A DNA stretch of 64,000 nt from Yamagishiella unicocca (lineage: Eukaryota > Chlorophyta > Chlorophyceae > Chlamydomonadales > Volvocaceae), in contig BDSL01000022.1 in NCBI GenBank assembly GCA_003116995.1, forward strand, positions 868,001-932,000. The letters run 5' to 3'. Position 1 is the stretch's first letter. Every line of letters starts with the position of its first letter. Shown in pieces: positions 12,421-23,080 of the stretch. The position numbers and the translations under genes were made by a program. The notes under the pieces are model-generated. The model saw nothing but the letters and a program-made list of their open reading frames with translations, had not been told where the DNA came from and ran no database searches.

Positions 12421-13705
12421 TCTGCAGATCTACTGCGAGTTGTGGGATCTCGGGATCTCCTGTTCTGGATGGTTGGCGTGTTTATGGCGCTGTTAGTGAC
12501 GAAGGCAAGTGTGATGGAGGTGTTGGATCTTGTGGCCACCTTCCAGATGGGTGACTGCATAGCACGCATCCTTAGATATAAATTTTTCGGAGCTCCGAAG
12601 AAAGATAGCCACGCTGCAAACATGGCTAACTCAGTCGACTCTGCCCCGCCTGTACCTAAGGAGGCGTGCTATGCAGTCACCCATCTGGAAGGTTGCCACG
12701 AGGCCCAACAGTGTTGCCTTCTCAGTATTGCCTTGCCATGTCAGCCATGAATCCCGTTAACAAGACGGCCGTTAATGTGCATTGTGGCTTTGGGGGTCTG
12801 GGGGCTTGCCCCAAGGAAAAAAAGGGGGCCCCGAAAGATTTGGCCATTTGGAGGTATCATTTCGTCCCCCCTTCCGAAGGATCGGGCCTCGGGGAGGGGA
12901 CGTCACGGCATCACACGCTGCATGTTTGGCTGGGTGCGGAGGAGTGGAGGTGCGGAGGAGTGGAGGCCCAGGAGGGCGGTAGCATGCTGTGCAGTGCAGC
13001 AAACATGTGAATGTTGCGTCGCAGCCTGCAAGGGGTTGAGCTCTTGGCTTTGTAATTGAGGCGGTGTACATGTGCAGCCGAGTGCCCACTCATGGATGCG
13101 ATCGTTACAAGCGAGGACAACCCCGGCAACCGAAGCAACCGAGGCCGTGCATGGGGCCGAACACCCCAACCCTTGAAGGCGCATCAGCCGAGCCACACGT
13201 AGCGTGTTGAAGCTAGGCCTTAGGACCCGCCAAAGCCACACTGCACAGCGGACGTGCACGAAACAGGAGCGAACCGACCACCCCACCACCCCTGCAGCCC
13301 CGCCACCAGCCGCGACACGCCACACGACAGGATGCGCCCCGAGCCGAGAGCCCAGCAACAGCAGTCAGTGATTGCTCAAACCCAGGAGACGACTGCGCCA
13401 TGCCGAGCGAGCACCGACAGCTGATGGGTGGAGCCACGAGGAGATGGGGCGGCCGACCAGCGCCCAGCGTTCACGACGACTGACTGCAAAGGCCAGCAAA
13501 AACTCCAATTCCATAGAGGGGAGGGCAGCCAGGTGGTGATGGTGATGGTGGCGGTGGCGGCATCGGTGGCGGCGTTGGCGGCAGCGGCCAAACAGCCAGG
13601 GCCAAACAGGCGGCGACGTCCCAATCTTATGCGATCGTTACAACAGAGGACAGCCCCGGCAGCCGGCCACCCACGGATGCGATCGGCACACGAGAGGACA
13701 ACCCC
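12235..13705 (-). repeat. Right arm of the large inverted repeat
   Basis: 12235-12575 pairs with 10800-10985 plus flank; 12588-12712 repeats 10585-10705 in direct orientation; 12725-13705 pairs with 9312-10265. Compared with the left arm it lacks about 320 bp. A diverged direct repeat of roughly 150 bp is also present: 13095-13260 resembles 13680-13850 (shared AGGACCCGCCAAAGCCACAC). Arms are similar enough that a hairpin or recombination between them is plausible. Confidence 0.72.
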
Positions 13706-14507
13706 GGCAGCCCAAGCAGCCGGCTGAAGCAACTGGAGTCATGCATGGTGCGAATGCCCCAACCCCCACAACAGAAGTCTGCGCACAAGTGCGCACCAGC
13801 CGAACCGTGCACAGTGTGTCGAGGCTAGGCCGAAGGACCCGCCAAAGCCACACCACCCAACAGCAGCCTCTCAAGGTGCCCACGGGCGCGCCCAGAGACA
13901 AACCCAAATTCTCACGCAACGACCGCGCCAGTCAGCAATCCCAGGCGGCCGCCAGCCACGCTGCCCCTGGCGGCGCTCGCATGTCGTACTGTCGTACGGC
14001 AGCACCACCTGGAGCTCCAGGTATGCGTTGCGGCCAGACCGCCAGGTCATCTTGCCCGCCACCCCCCTGCTCCTTATCTCGTCCTGAGTGTGTGACAAGG
14101 GAAAGTTAGGAGGCGACCGCAGAGCCACAAGTAGTGCCCAGTTTGGCCGACACCGTCCGTCTTCGCTTGCCAGCTCCCGGAGCGTCAACGACAGCAATGA
14201 TGGGCCACGCAGCGGCAAGGACCGCATCAAGCCGACGGCCACGACCCACGGGTGCATTCGACGCAGCCCCAGTCGGCGCACACCACCTGCTGACCCACGG
14301 GTCAGCCGCCAGCTGGACACCTGCGCGTCAAGCCGTACCCCTTCCCCCCCCCTCCGCCGCCTGTCATAACCCTCCCTGGAGGGCTAACACCTTCACTGGA
14401 CGTCCCGAACCGTCCCCGCTATATCTTGAACACTACAGGAGCCGTGGAACTTCCATATCAAAGCCGGTCCCTCCTCGGGCTCCTCGAAGCCCCAGTACAC
14501 GCCGAAA
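13706..14507. other. Non-genic interval with a second diverged repeat unit and a copied exon fragment
   Basis: 13706-13850 is the second unit of the direct repeat described with the right arm. 13948-14072 is a near copy of part of exon 1 of the PDE-like gene (2251-2375), same strand, still open in frame (SYCRTAAPPGAPGM in both). 14073-14507 holds no coding sequence I can support. Confidence 0.5.
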
Positions 14508-14602
14508 GGGCTATGATGAAAGGGCTAGGACGAAAGGGCTAGGACGAAAGGGATAGGACGGAAGGGATAGGACGGAAGGGCTAGGACGAAAGGGCTAGGA
14601 CC
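14508..14602 (+). repeat. Tandem repeat, 14-15 bp unit (AGGACGAAAGGGCTA and variants)
   Basis: Six or seven units in a row just past the 3' end of the OEP21-like gene, alternating GGGCTA and GGGATA versions. Minisatellite, no coding role seen. Confidence 0.85.
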
Positions 14603-14689
14603 CCATTCCTGCGAGCTCGGCCACATAGGCAGCACCTGGGACTTCTGCCGGCTGTATCGCAGCGCTCTGCCGCAGCACGACAGTGGCCC

Positions 14690-17600
14690 CTACAATGTGT
14701 ACGTCAACTGCCACCGGCGGTTCTGGAGCCGGGCCCCCATCTTGCCGTCGCTGACGTGTACGTACGGCATCTGGAGGGGGGAGGGGACGGCGGTCGAGTG
14801 AGGATGCGGCGGAGCCGGGGGGGGGGTACAGAAAAGAACCCGGGAGGGTGCAGAAAAACATCCGGGGGGGTACAGAAAACCCGGGGGGGGGGGCGGGCGG
14901 GGAGGAAGTGGGGGGGAGTGAAGTCACAACCCGCGGACAGCGCGGCGGATGATTTGGGGTTGGGCCGTCCCAAGGCGCCAGCTGCCAACGATGGCATCGC
15001 ATAGCGCCCTTCGGCAGCCCCAGGATCCTCACCCCACCGCCCTTGCGGGCTGCACGGTTCAAGCCCCCCACATCGTAAGCCGCGAGAGGTCCCGCTGTGT
15101 GGGTTGGGTTGCGTCGACCGACACCCCCGCCCCTCGCGTCGACCGACACCCCTGCCCCTCGCGTCGACCGACACCCCCGCCCCTCGCGTCGACCGACACC
15201 CCCGCCCCTCGCGTCGACCGACACCCCCGCCCCTCGCGTCGACCGACACCCCCGCCCCTCGCGTCGACCGACACCCCCGCCCCTCCCTGTCCCAATCCCC
15301 AACGCCCCCAACGCCCACCCACCCTGACATCCAGCATCGGCTCCAGAGCCCTCTTGCGGCATCTCCCTCCGCTCCCCCCACACCCGGTTTTACTATGTCA
15401 GTCCAACCGTTCTCTTCGGCACCCCTCACACATTCACATTCAGTACACTATCGCTGCTGCTACCTTCCCTTACACATTCACATTCAGTACACTATCGCTG
15501 CTGCTACCTTCGTCAGTCGACCAGCGTCATCGTGCGCCAGGTCCAGCCCCAGCGACAGTCGCAGGTCCTGGCCGCCAGTGATGCCGTACTTGACGGCTTT
15601 GAGACGCAGGGAGCCACCCAGAGCGACCTGTCGGGGTGGGGTGGGAGTGGGCGTGTGGGGAGGTGGAGGCATGTGGGGAGTGGGCGTGTGGGGAGGGGGC
15701 ATGTGGGGAAGGGGCATGTGGGGAAAGTGGCATGTGGGGAAAGTGGCATGTGGGGAAAGTGGCATGTGGGGAAAGTGGCATGTGGGGAAAGTGGCATGTG
15801 GGGGGGGGAACATAGGGTCGAGGGCGTGGATTCCCTGGCCTGCGTTTGCTCCGCGGTACTCCGTCCCTACACATCCCGGCGCCGCTCATCCAAGCTATGA
15901 TCCAGTGCTACGATCCACCAGCTACGATCCACAGCTCTGTCAAGCCCAGCGGCGAATGGATTGAGGCTAAAGGCTAATCCCGGCGTCGCCGGGTTGTTCA
16001 CTAAGCCTTCAAGCCCCAAAACCCTAACAAAACCGCCCCCCCCCACCTCCTCGCCCCTCCCGTCCGCTCCCTCCCCCGCCCCACCACATGATCCCCAGTC
16101 GCGTTACCGGTTCTGTTTTTGTAACCCGAACCACAGGGTGATTGTCACCTGACAAATGCTTTACCCACCTCAGAGGCCTTGGGGTCAAACTCTGCTAGCG
16201 CCCGGGCCTGGACCCACAAGTCCGCTGTCGCGCTGTTTTTGATCACCTGTCCATCAGCGCCAGGGAGGGAAGGTGTGGGGGAGAGCCTAGGAACCCGGAA
16301 GGGGTTATGAAATAATCCGGAAGGGGGGTTGAGCTTGCTGGGTGCGGGGGCGGAGTCCGGCCAGCACCAGCGAACTAGGGCCGCACGGCATACGAGGCCT
16401 GGAATCAGCTGGAAGGTTCTCTTTGCACACTTCAGGAAATCGCACGAACACGAGCTTGTTTGCGCGTATGGATCATATTTGCCGGCGACGTAGGCGCACG
16501 ACGCCGCCATACAGCGCGGGAGCACGCGGCTCAGGTTGCCAGCTTGCCATCCAAATGGGAAATCTCCGTCTGAAATTGAAGTTCTAAACTTAAATTCGAA
16601 GGCAAAGCCCCAACCTCAAGCGCGAGTTCAAAGCGCGTTGTCCATTCCAAATTTCTCCTCTTCTCGTTTGACAGCTCATGGATTCCCTCCTCGCTTTCCT
16701 ACCATCCGCGACTGCCGGCTCTCCGGACTCCTCCGGCCGCCACTCCACTCCTCCAGCACGCACCGCAAACGCACCTTCAAATCCAAACCGGTCCCCAACT
16801 CTTCTTCCTGTTCCTCTCTCCTCCGCACCGTCACACGTTCATCCTCCCTTAATCCCCGCTACCACCAGTACATTGGCCAGGGCGCCTCCTATAAGTCTAA
16901 AACCCTAAAACGCTCAGACCCCACCCCTCCCCCCTGTTTGTCGGCCGCGGATTCGAGGATTTATCTTATACCCCTCTGCGGATTCTCTTATCAAACCCCC
17001 CCACCTGTGGATTCTTCTTGAGCGCCAGCTGGTACCTGATCCGCTGACCTAGCAGCGCGGGAAGACCCATGCCGCCGCCGCCGAAGCCGCCGCCGCTGGC
17101 GGAGGCGCTGGGCGGCAGCGGCGGCGAGCGTGACGTGTCGTACGACACTCCCGGCGCGACGCACCAGTCCTGCAGCAGCAGGCAGCGGAGGCCGCCTGGA
17201 GGGCCGCCAGGAGGAGGAGGAGGAGGCGGAGGCGGCAGCGGGGGTAGCGGAGGGACTCATGTGGGTCGTCGTGTTGGGCCAAGCGTCGGATAGGTCGTAG
17301 ATAGGATCCTAGGTAGGCTAGGACAACTTGGCTAGGCTAGATAGGATCCTAGATAGGCTAGAATACGACTACCGATACCGGCAGTGTGAAACGTCTGTCG
17401 CGAGAGGTGTGGGTGCAAGGAGGGAAACCGGTGAACGAAGGAAAACCAGTATGGGAAAGACGCCTGCCGCGGGGGGAGGGGGTGAGAGAAGCCGTGCACT
17501 AGGAAGCCGATCAGGAAACTGTCTGGTGCATACGGGGGGATGTGCGGCAACACGGCAGGTATGAGGCGTGGGTAGATACCGGCAGTAGTGTGGGTTTCGA

Positions 17601-19801
17601 GGGAAACGGGCAGTAGTGTGGGGGGGGGGCCGCCTGGGGCGTGGGGGCTGGGGGTTTTGAGGAAGCCCCGTGGGGGCTGGGGGTGGGGGTGAGCTGAACG
17701 TGTTTGATAGTGACCGTACTACAACTCCGCCCCAACCTGTGCGTGTGCTGTTTATTTTTTGCGGTGGACTGACCCCCGAGTCTACGACACCCCCTCGTCA
17801 TGCAGCGGGCACCAGTGCATCAGGATCCAGATCCGGTTCACACACACACACACACCGGGCAGCAGTGCGTCAGGATCCAGATCTGGTTCGTCCACCCAGC
17901 CGCCTGACTGCCGCTGAGTCTCGGCCGCCAGAAGTCGCTGCGGGTGGGTCGGGGGGTGGGGGTGGTCTGGTTTGGTTTCGGTGCGGCAGGGCAGGGACGT
18001 TTAGGTTGGGGAGGGGGCCAGGGATTGCGGACGCCGTCGTTAAGGGGTCTACCAAGGGGGCACGGCGGTGGGTGTTTTGCGGACGGTGGGCTACAGAGTA
18101 AAAGGGTGAACCGAAAAGTGATAACGAGTCGACACCCCTACATCGACACCCCTACACCGACACCCCTACACCGTTAACCCCCACATCGACACCCCTACAT
18201 CGACACCCCTACACCGACACCCCCTATCCCCACCTGCAGCAGCGGCACGTGCGTGTAGAAGTTGCGGCGGACGTGGCCCCAGATGCGGTGTTGGCCTGCG
18301 GTTGGGCGTTGGGAGTTGGGTTTGGCGGTTGGGATTCTGGAGCGGCCGCAGTGCGCCCACTTCCACACCACCCGCATGGGGGCCGGCAGTGAGACGGCAT
18401 GTGAGTAGCAAACCGTGGAGGAAGATGAGCAGGCGGATGCACGACGCGTAACGTCGGCCTCCAGGCCCCAATCAAACACCACAGCCACTGTCACCATCGG
18501 GCCGATGGCTGTGTTCGTCGCTACTTCCACTCCGCCCCGCCAATAGACCGACCGACATCCACCCCCCCCCTCACGCTCTTTGCTTCTACATCCCCCACCC
18601 TGCGTCCGTCCCTCGCTCCCCCCTCGACCCTCCCTCCCCCACCACCCGTTTCTGCCCTCCGTTTCTTTTGTCGTGTAACCGGGTCTCCTCGGCACGCCCC
18701 CCCCCCCAACCCACCCGAAGCCGTGTCCAGCATCCCCCGCATTTTGAGCTCTAGCTTGCGGGGGCTCTCCACATACTGCCGGGCGGAGAGGCACATCCGC
18801 CGCCCCGTGCAGTCCCACACCAGGTTGACCTGGGGGCGGGCGGGGGAGGGGTTATAAAAACCGTTTTACGTGACGGGACAGGATAGTTGGCGCATGGGGG
18901 AGGGGAGGGGGAATGAAGGGTTTTAGGGTTGGGGTAGGATGGGGGGAGGCGACGGGAGGGGAGGAAGGATGTAGGGTTGGAAGCTTTTAGGATTGGGGCT
19001 GGACGGGGTGGATGGGAAACGAGCTGGACGGCGGGAGGGGCCGACCGGGAAGCAGGTGGTCGTGATGAGGTGGCGGTGAGGGTTGAGGTTGAGGGTTTGT
19101 TACTATGTTGGTGGGTGTGCCTGGGGCTTATGCCAGCTCGGGGCTTATAGATGGGACGATGACACCGACGGGCTGGCGGGCAGCCTAGGGGGCCTGTGGG
19201 CCTCTGCATCGTCCCCACCCGGATTTGATCTGAGGGTCATCGCTACCTGCTACTAGTATCGGTAACGGCTTAGCAAGTGTCTGTCGCATGATACTGGGCG
19301 GTGCCGATGTTCGCAGCGCGGGAACAGTTGGTGGTTGCCGGGGAAAGGGGGCAGGACGATGTACGACGGATGCTGGACTTGCAGGCGCATATGGGTTGTG
19401 ATGCCCATGTGTCCAATGCGCCACGTGCGGCCGCCCAGCAGCGAATGAACCCTTGTGTCGTTCGTAGAAAATCGCGGCCGCTCGCGAATCACCTTCATGT
19501 TGCCGTACACGTCGTTGCCGTCCTCGCCGGCGTCCGTGCCCACGTCCGACACCTCTCCGCTGTCCTCTCGAGCCCTCACGCGGTTTCGCAGGGGCGCGAC
19601 AGCAGCTCCGCTACCGCCGCGAAGGGGAGCTGACGCGGACGCCTCAGCAACTGACGCCAGCACGTTGGCGCGGCATCGCGGAGCTGTATTTGAACCGACG
19701 CTGTCCACCTTGCGAGTCACAGCTGGCAGGTCCCAAACCTGCTGTTGCGGCTCCGACATGGCTGTCGCACCGCCGCCGCCTGTTGGTTGACTGGCGCTCA
19801 T
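14690..19801 (-). CDS. OEP21: OEP21-like chloroplast outer-envelope beta-barrel channel
   Basis: Exons on the minus strand: 19801-19379 (first, less certain), 18829-18715, 18295-18234, 17169-17005, 16246-16169, 15627-15508, 14770-14690 (stop TAG); all phases agree; 347 residues. From exon 2 on, the product follows plant OEP21 in order: KLELKMRGMLDTASG (compare LDTKTG), GHVRRNFYTHVP, RIRYQLALKK, GGQDLRLSLGLDL (compare KDQDVRLRIGYE), and the end MPYVHVSDGKMG...WQLTYTL, matching the terminal strands of OEP21. That family forms an anion-selective, metabolite-regulated pore for triose phosphates in the outer envelope. Plant OEP21 is about 177 residues; the 141-residue N-terminal exon here (MSASQPTGG, ending near THMRLQ) is extra, and its donor (CAA|GTCCAG) is weak, so the true start may differ. 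Shares a divergent promoter with bL35. Confidence 0.72.
15112..15287. repeat. Tandem repeat, 25-bp unit, in OEP21-like intron 6
   Basis: About seven near-identical units of CCTCGCGTCGACCGACACCC plus CCGCC, lying between the last two exons. No spacers, so a minisatellite and not a CRISPR array. Confidence 0.9.
15640..15805. repeat. Tandem repeat, 15-16-bp unit (GGCATGTGGGGAAAGT), in OEP21-like intron 5
   Basis: Starts as GTGGGGAGTGGGC variants and becomes regular CATGTGGGGAAAGTGG copies. It begins 13 bp from the exon at 15627-15508, right next to its 3' splice site. Confidence 0.85.
18134..18226. repeat. Tandem repeat, 13-14-bp unit (ACACCCCTACATCG), in OEP21-like intron 3
   Basis: Six or more copies adjacent to the donor of the 62-bp exon at 18295-18234. 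Confidence 0.8.
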
Positions 19802-20171
19802 GGCGCCGCAGAAGTTCCGTAAGTCAGAGGGTGCGAATAAGACTGGCAATGGACTGGGAGGAAAGCCAGAGAAAACTACCGGTATGGCTCTGGTTGGGCT
19901 ACAAATCGATTGCGAATGTAAAAGGAAGGGTACCACGCGTTTGCTAAAAATGCTGAAGATCCCTGGTTAGGGTTACAGAGGTATCGCTCATGCAACGGTA
20001 TGACAAAATGGCAGCGGAATGTAAGCTGGTACGGCTCCGTACCGCGGGCTGGCCATCCTTGCCTGCCAGAACAATATTATGGAAAGCCATGCCCTAGGTG
20101 CAATATACCAATCCTTCTCCTCTATAGATCCTGCCATCTTCTGCCGTGCAGCTTGTTCGCCGCACTCTAAA
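19802..20171. promoter_or_regulatory. Divergent promoter between OEP21-like (-) and plastid bL35 (+)
   Basis: The two start codons are 370 bp apart on opposite strands and both products go to the plastid. The interval is less GC rich than the flanking introns and lacks tandem repeats, as expected of a promoter. No TATA box or named motif stands out. If the 19801 start is wrong, the shared region is larger. Confidence 0.45.
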
Positions 20172-21112
20172 ATGGCCCTCGCCCTGCAGCGCATGAACAT
20201 GCGTGCTTGCCTGGTGAGAATGATTATGGGAGTTAAGCTATGCTCAGTGATAGGGACCCGGCTCAGCTGGTGGTCAGAACGCCGGCGGCCTCTTTTGTGG
20301 CCACCAGCCGCTGGTGGCCCTCGGCCAACACACGCGGAGCGTTTGTATTTAGGAGCTATAGTGAGGTATCCTTTTTATAACTCGAACGCGTTGCTGTGTA
20401 CGCAGGCGCCCGCTGTGGCCTCCCGCAGCTCCGCCTTCATGGCGTCGTCGGTGGCCCCGATGCGCGTCGCTATTGCGGTAAGCTTCTAACATATATTGTT
20501 TAGGGTATGTGCGATTGCGCCTGGCGTATATGGTTGCGCCCCACTCCGCACCCAATTCTGAGCGCTTTCAGGCGGACAACGTTTTGTCCTTGCCTGCATA
20601 TTCGTTTAACTTTCCCATTCCCGCTGTGTGTCTTTTTGTACAGCCCGTCAAGGCAACGACTGCCACTGTGACCGTGGAGTGCAAGCTCAAGACGCGCAAG
20701 GTACGAGCGCTGTTCGGGACAGGCACTGTGTTTGTAACGAATGAATGAATCCCCAGTTCCCGCATGCATTACCGCATGCCCATGTTGTGGTTGTTTGAAC
20801 GGGAACGACGGCCCATTACTTTTTGTAGGCTGCCGCCAAGCGCTTCAAGGTGACCGGCAGTGGCAAGCTCATGGGCCGCCACAGTGGCAAGCAGCACTTC
20901 AACGAGAAGATGAGCACCGACAAGAAGCGGTGGGTTCGCTGTTTTGATCTGGCAAGGCTGCCCGGATGTCCGTGCTCTGTGGGTTGGACTCCTAAAGCAT
21001 GCCCTTGCCCCATACCCAACAACGTAGGGACCTGTCTAAGATGTTCGTACTTCACTCTGGTGACGTGTACAACGCGACGAAGTGCCTGCCTAACCACAGC
21101 ATTGGCAAGTAA
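20172..21112 (+). CDS. PRPL35: Plastid 50S ribosomal protein bL35, nuclear encoded
   Basis: Five exons in perfect phase: 20172-20213, 20406-20477, 20644-20700, 20829-20929, 21028-21112 (stop TAA); 118 residues. Residues 1-50 ([10 protein letters not shown]..., rich in Ala, Ser, Val and Arg with almost no acid) look like a chloroplast transit peptide. The mature part is bL35: [20 protein letters not shown], then [20 protein letters not shown] and RDLSKMF. bL35 is a small basic protein of the large subunit; a cytosolic ribosome has no such protein, and the transit-like N-terminus and green-algal context point to the plastid, not the mitochondrion. Introns are short (113-192 bp) and free of the dispersed modules seen elsewhere in the window. 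Poly(A) signal TGTAA at 21740-21744. Confidence 0.93.
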
Positions 21113-21739
21113 GCTCCCAGGAGTTGCAAACCCTGGAGCTAACCCGTCGGCTGGCCCCTGGCTGCGCTAGACGGCTAGAAGCGTGCGTTTGTCGGTGCTA
21201 TGATACTGGTCGGCGAAACAGTGGAGGCGTAACCTGCAGTCTGCAGTTTCTTGGATACAGCGGAAGCGGCTTTGGAGCGTGGAAGTGGAGGCGGAGGCGG
21301 GCTACCAGTCAGTCGGACGGCGATTTTGCCTTTGCAGCCGTGCGGCATTTTGATTATGGGGTCGCCGTCCTCGAGCCGCCGCTGAACCTGAATCGTCGTT
21401 GGAATTAGGAAGCACCTGGTCCAGGGGTGCTAGTCACAGTCACGGTCCTGGCTGGCTTACCAGACGCACCCCGACCAGGACTCGTCTGGCAGCCGGTGTG
21501 GCTCGTCTGTGGCTCCGGGCCCCTGGGGTGTTTCAGGTGCTTCGTCGGGCGTGGGCGTCGGGTTGGTGACGTGACGACTTGCGATAAACCGAACGTGCCC
21601 CGAGTGTCCGTACACGTCGTCGTACATGGCCTGTGCAATACACAAGGTGTGCTGGACCTCGGCGTCATGTTGTCCCGAGGACTGCGTGCCCGGATGTGAG
21701 GGGTGTGGTCAAAAGTGTCTCGCCATGTGGCGTGTTTTT

Positions 21740-21744
21740 TGTAA
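21740..21744 (+). terminator. TGTAA poly(A) signal of PRPL35
   Basis: First good TGTAA after the bL35 stop codon, in a T-rich context, giving a 3' UTR of about 630 nt. 21113-21739 is taken as 3' UTR; 21745-23080 shows no gene I can support. Confidence 0.45.
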
Positions 21745-23080
21745 TAGGAAGAGCAAAACCGTTTTGTCGGACCGGAGTTCTTCGAAGATCAGGACGCGCC
21801 GAACCACAGATACGGGCAATTTTCGTGGACCTGGAAGGCAGCCACTTAAAGCAGGATCCGCGCCTCCAATACGTGCCGAGCTGCCGACAGCCACTGGCTT
21901 TATTCGCTGGCCATGGATTTGTAGTCACGGCCGTGTCGGTTGCTCGTGTACTGCACTCGGGCTGATGCCGTTATCCTCTGAAGCCCAGCACTCGTTCGGA
22001 GTAAATTGGCGCTGTAGACCGTGCTGCTTCGCGTTGTATCTTCAGGGGAGCGACAGCGCTGCGACGAGGAGCATCCCAGGCGTGCTTCGACCCTTGGCTC
22101 AGCCGACTGCTCAAACCCCTCCGAGTTTATTGGCATTGCATCTTTTCGCGCGTACCGTAAGCACTGAAAGCTTGACAACACTTTCCTCACAAGGCCGTCA
22201 GCGATGCAGGCAGCTCCTACGTGTTACACCCTGGCAACAATATGATCATGCATGATCCGCTACAACGAATTTACAGTGCTGCATCCATTAGGCTGGGACT
22301 TCTCGCTAGCTCTGCACGCACTCGATAGTTCACAGCAGTTTGGATTGCGTTTTACCTTCCTCCCCACCCGCAATTCCCTCCACTGGCTGTGAAGCTCTTT
22401 GTGAGACGTCAACTGACGGTCACGTTACCACATGCTACCAGCTCATCACTCTCACCACTCTGCACCACTCTTCCACAATGGGTGTCTATGAGCGCGCTCG
22501 CACGAGGCGCTGCCGATATGTGGTGCGGATGGCAAAAGTGCAGACAGATGGCCGAAACCGCGTCCCTGGTGTGCCTGGCGTCGTGGGATCAGGGTGTCCT
22601 CGCTCCTGCCAAGAACGAGAAGGGCACGGAAAGCCATCCCCGTGCGTACGATGTACGTGTACGTGGCATCGTCCCCATGGGAGTAGTTCAGTGAAATGAG
22701 TCTCTTGATATTGTGTACCAAGGGTTCTATATGAGAGTCCGCTGGACAGCCGCCGTACCCGTGCGCCGTGACACGTCGATCACAATGTACCGAAAAACTG
22801 CTATCGAACATACGGGGACTGTGCGCTTGTCATGTCGGATGGCATTTACATATCGGGAGCCACTAATTTCTCAAGACGTGTACAGAGAAACGAGCATAAC
22901 ATTTCATTCCTGTTAACTTTAGCCAGGTAGCGGCCCTTTGCACCGTTTCAAAACGTTGTTACTTGAGGGCACATTAGTTTAATCTATGTGAAGATGACCA
23001 AGGCGTCGTAGGTATTATGAGCGACTAGCCGATCAGTGGCAACGGCCGACGACGCAAACCAGTTGGCACCATTTTGCACG

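Noticed and set aside
15112..15287. Evenly spaced repeats resembling a CRISPR array (also 42255-42960)
   Set aside because: Units are head to tail with no unique spacers, and the genome is eukaryotic.
18340..18490. Minus-strand stretch VAVVFDWGLEADVTRRAS as an extra OEP21-like exon
   Set aside because: Joining it breaks phase and the match to OEP21, where exon 2 (LDTASG) runs straight into QHRIWGHVRRNF.
19802..19830. Plus-strand ATG GCG CCG CAG AAG followed by GTAAGT, a possible upstream exon of PRPL35
   Set aside because: PRPL35 already has a good start at 20172 with a transit-like N-terminus; no join in phase adds sense.
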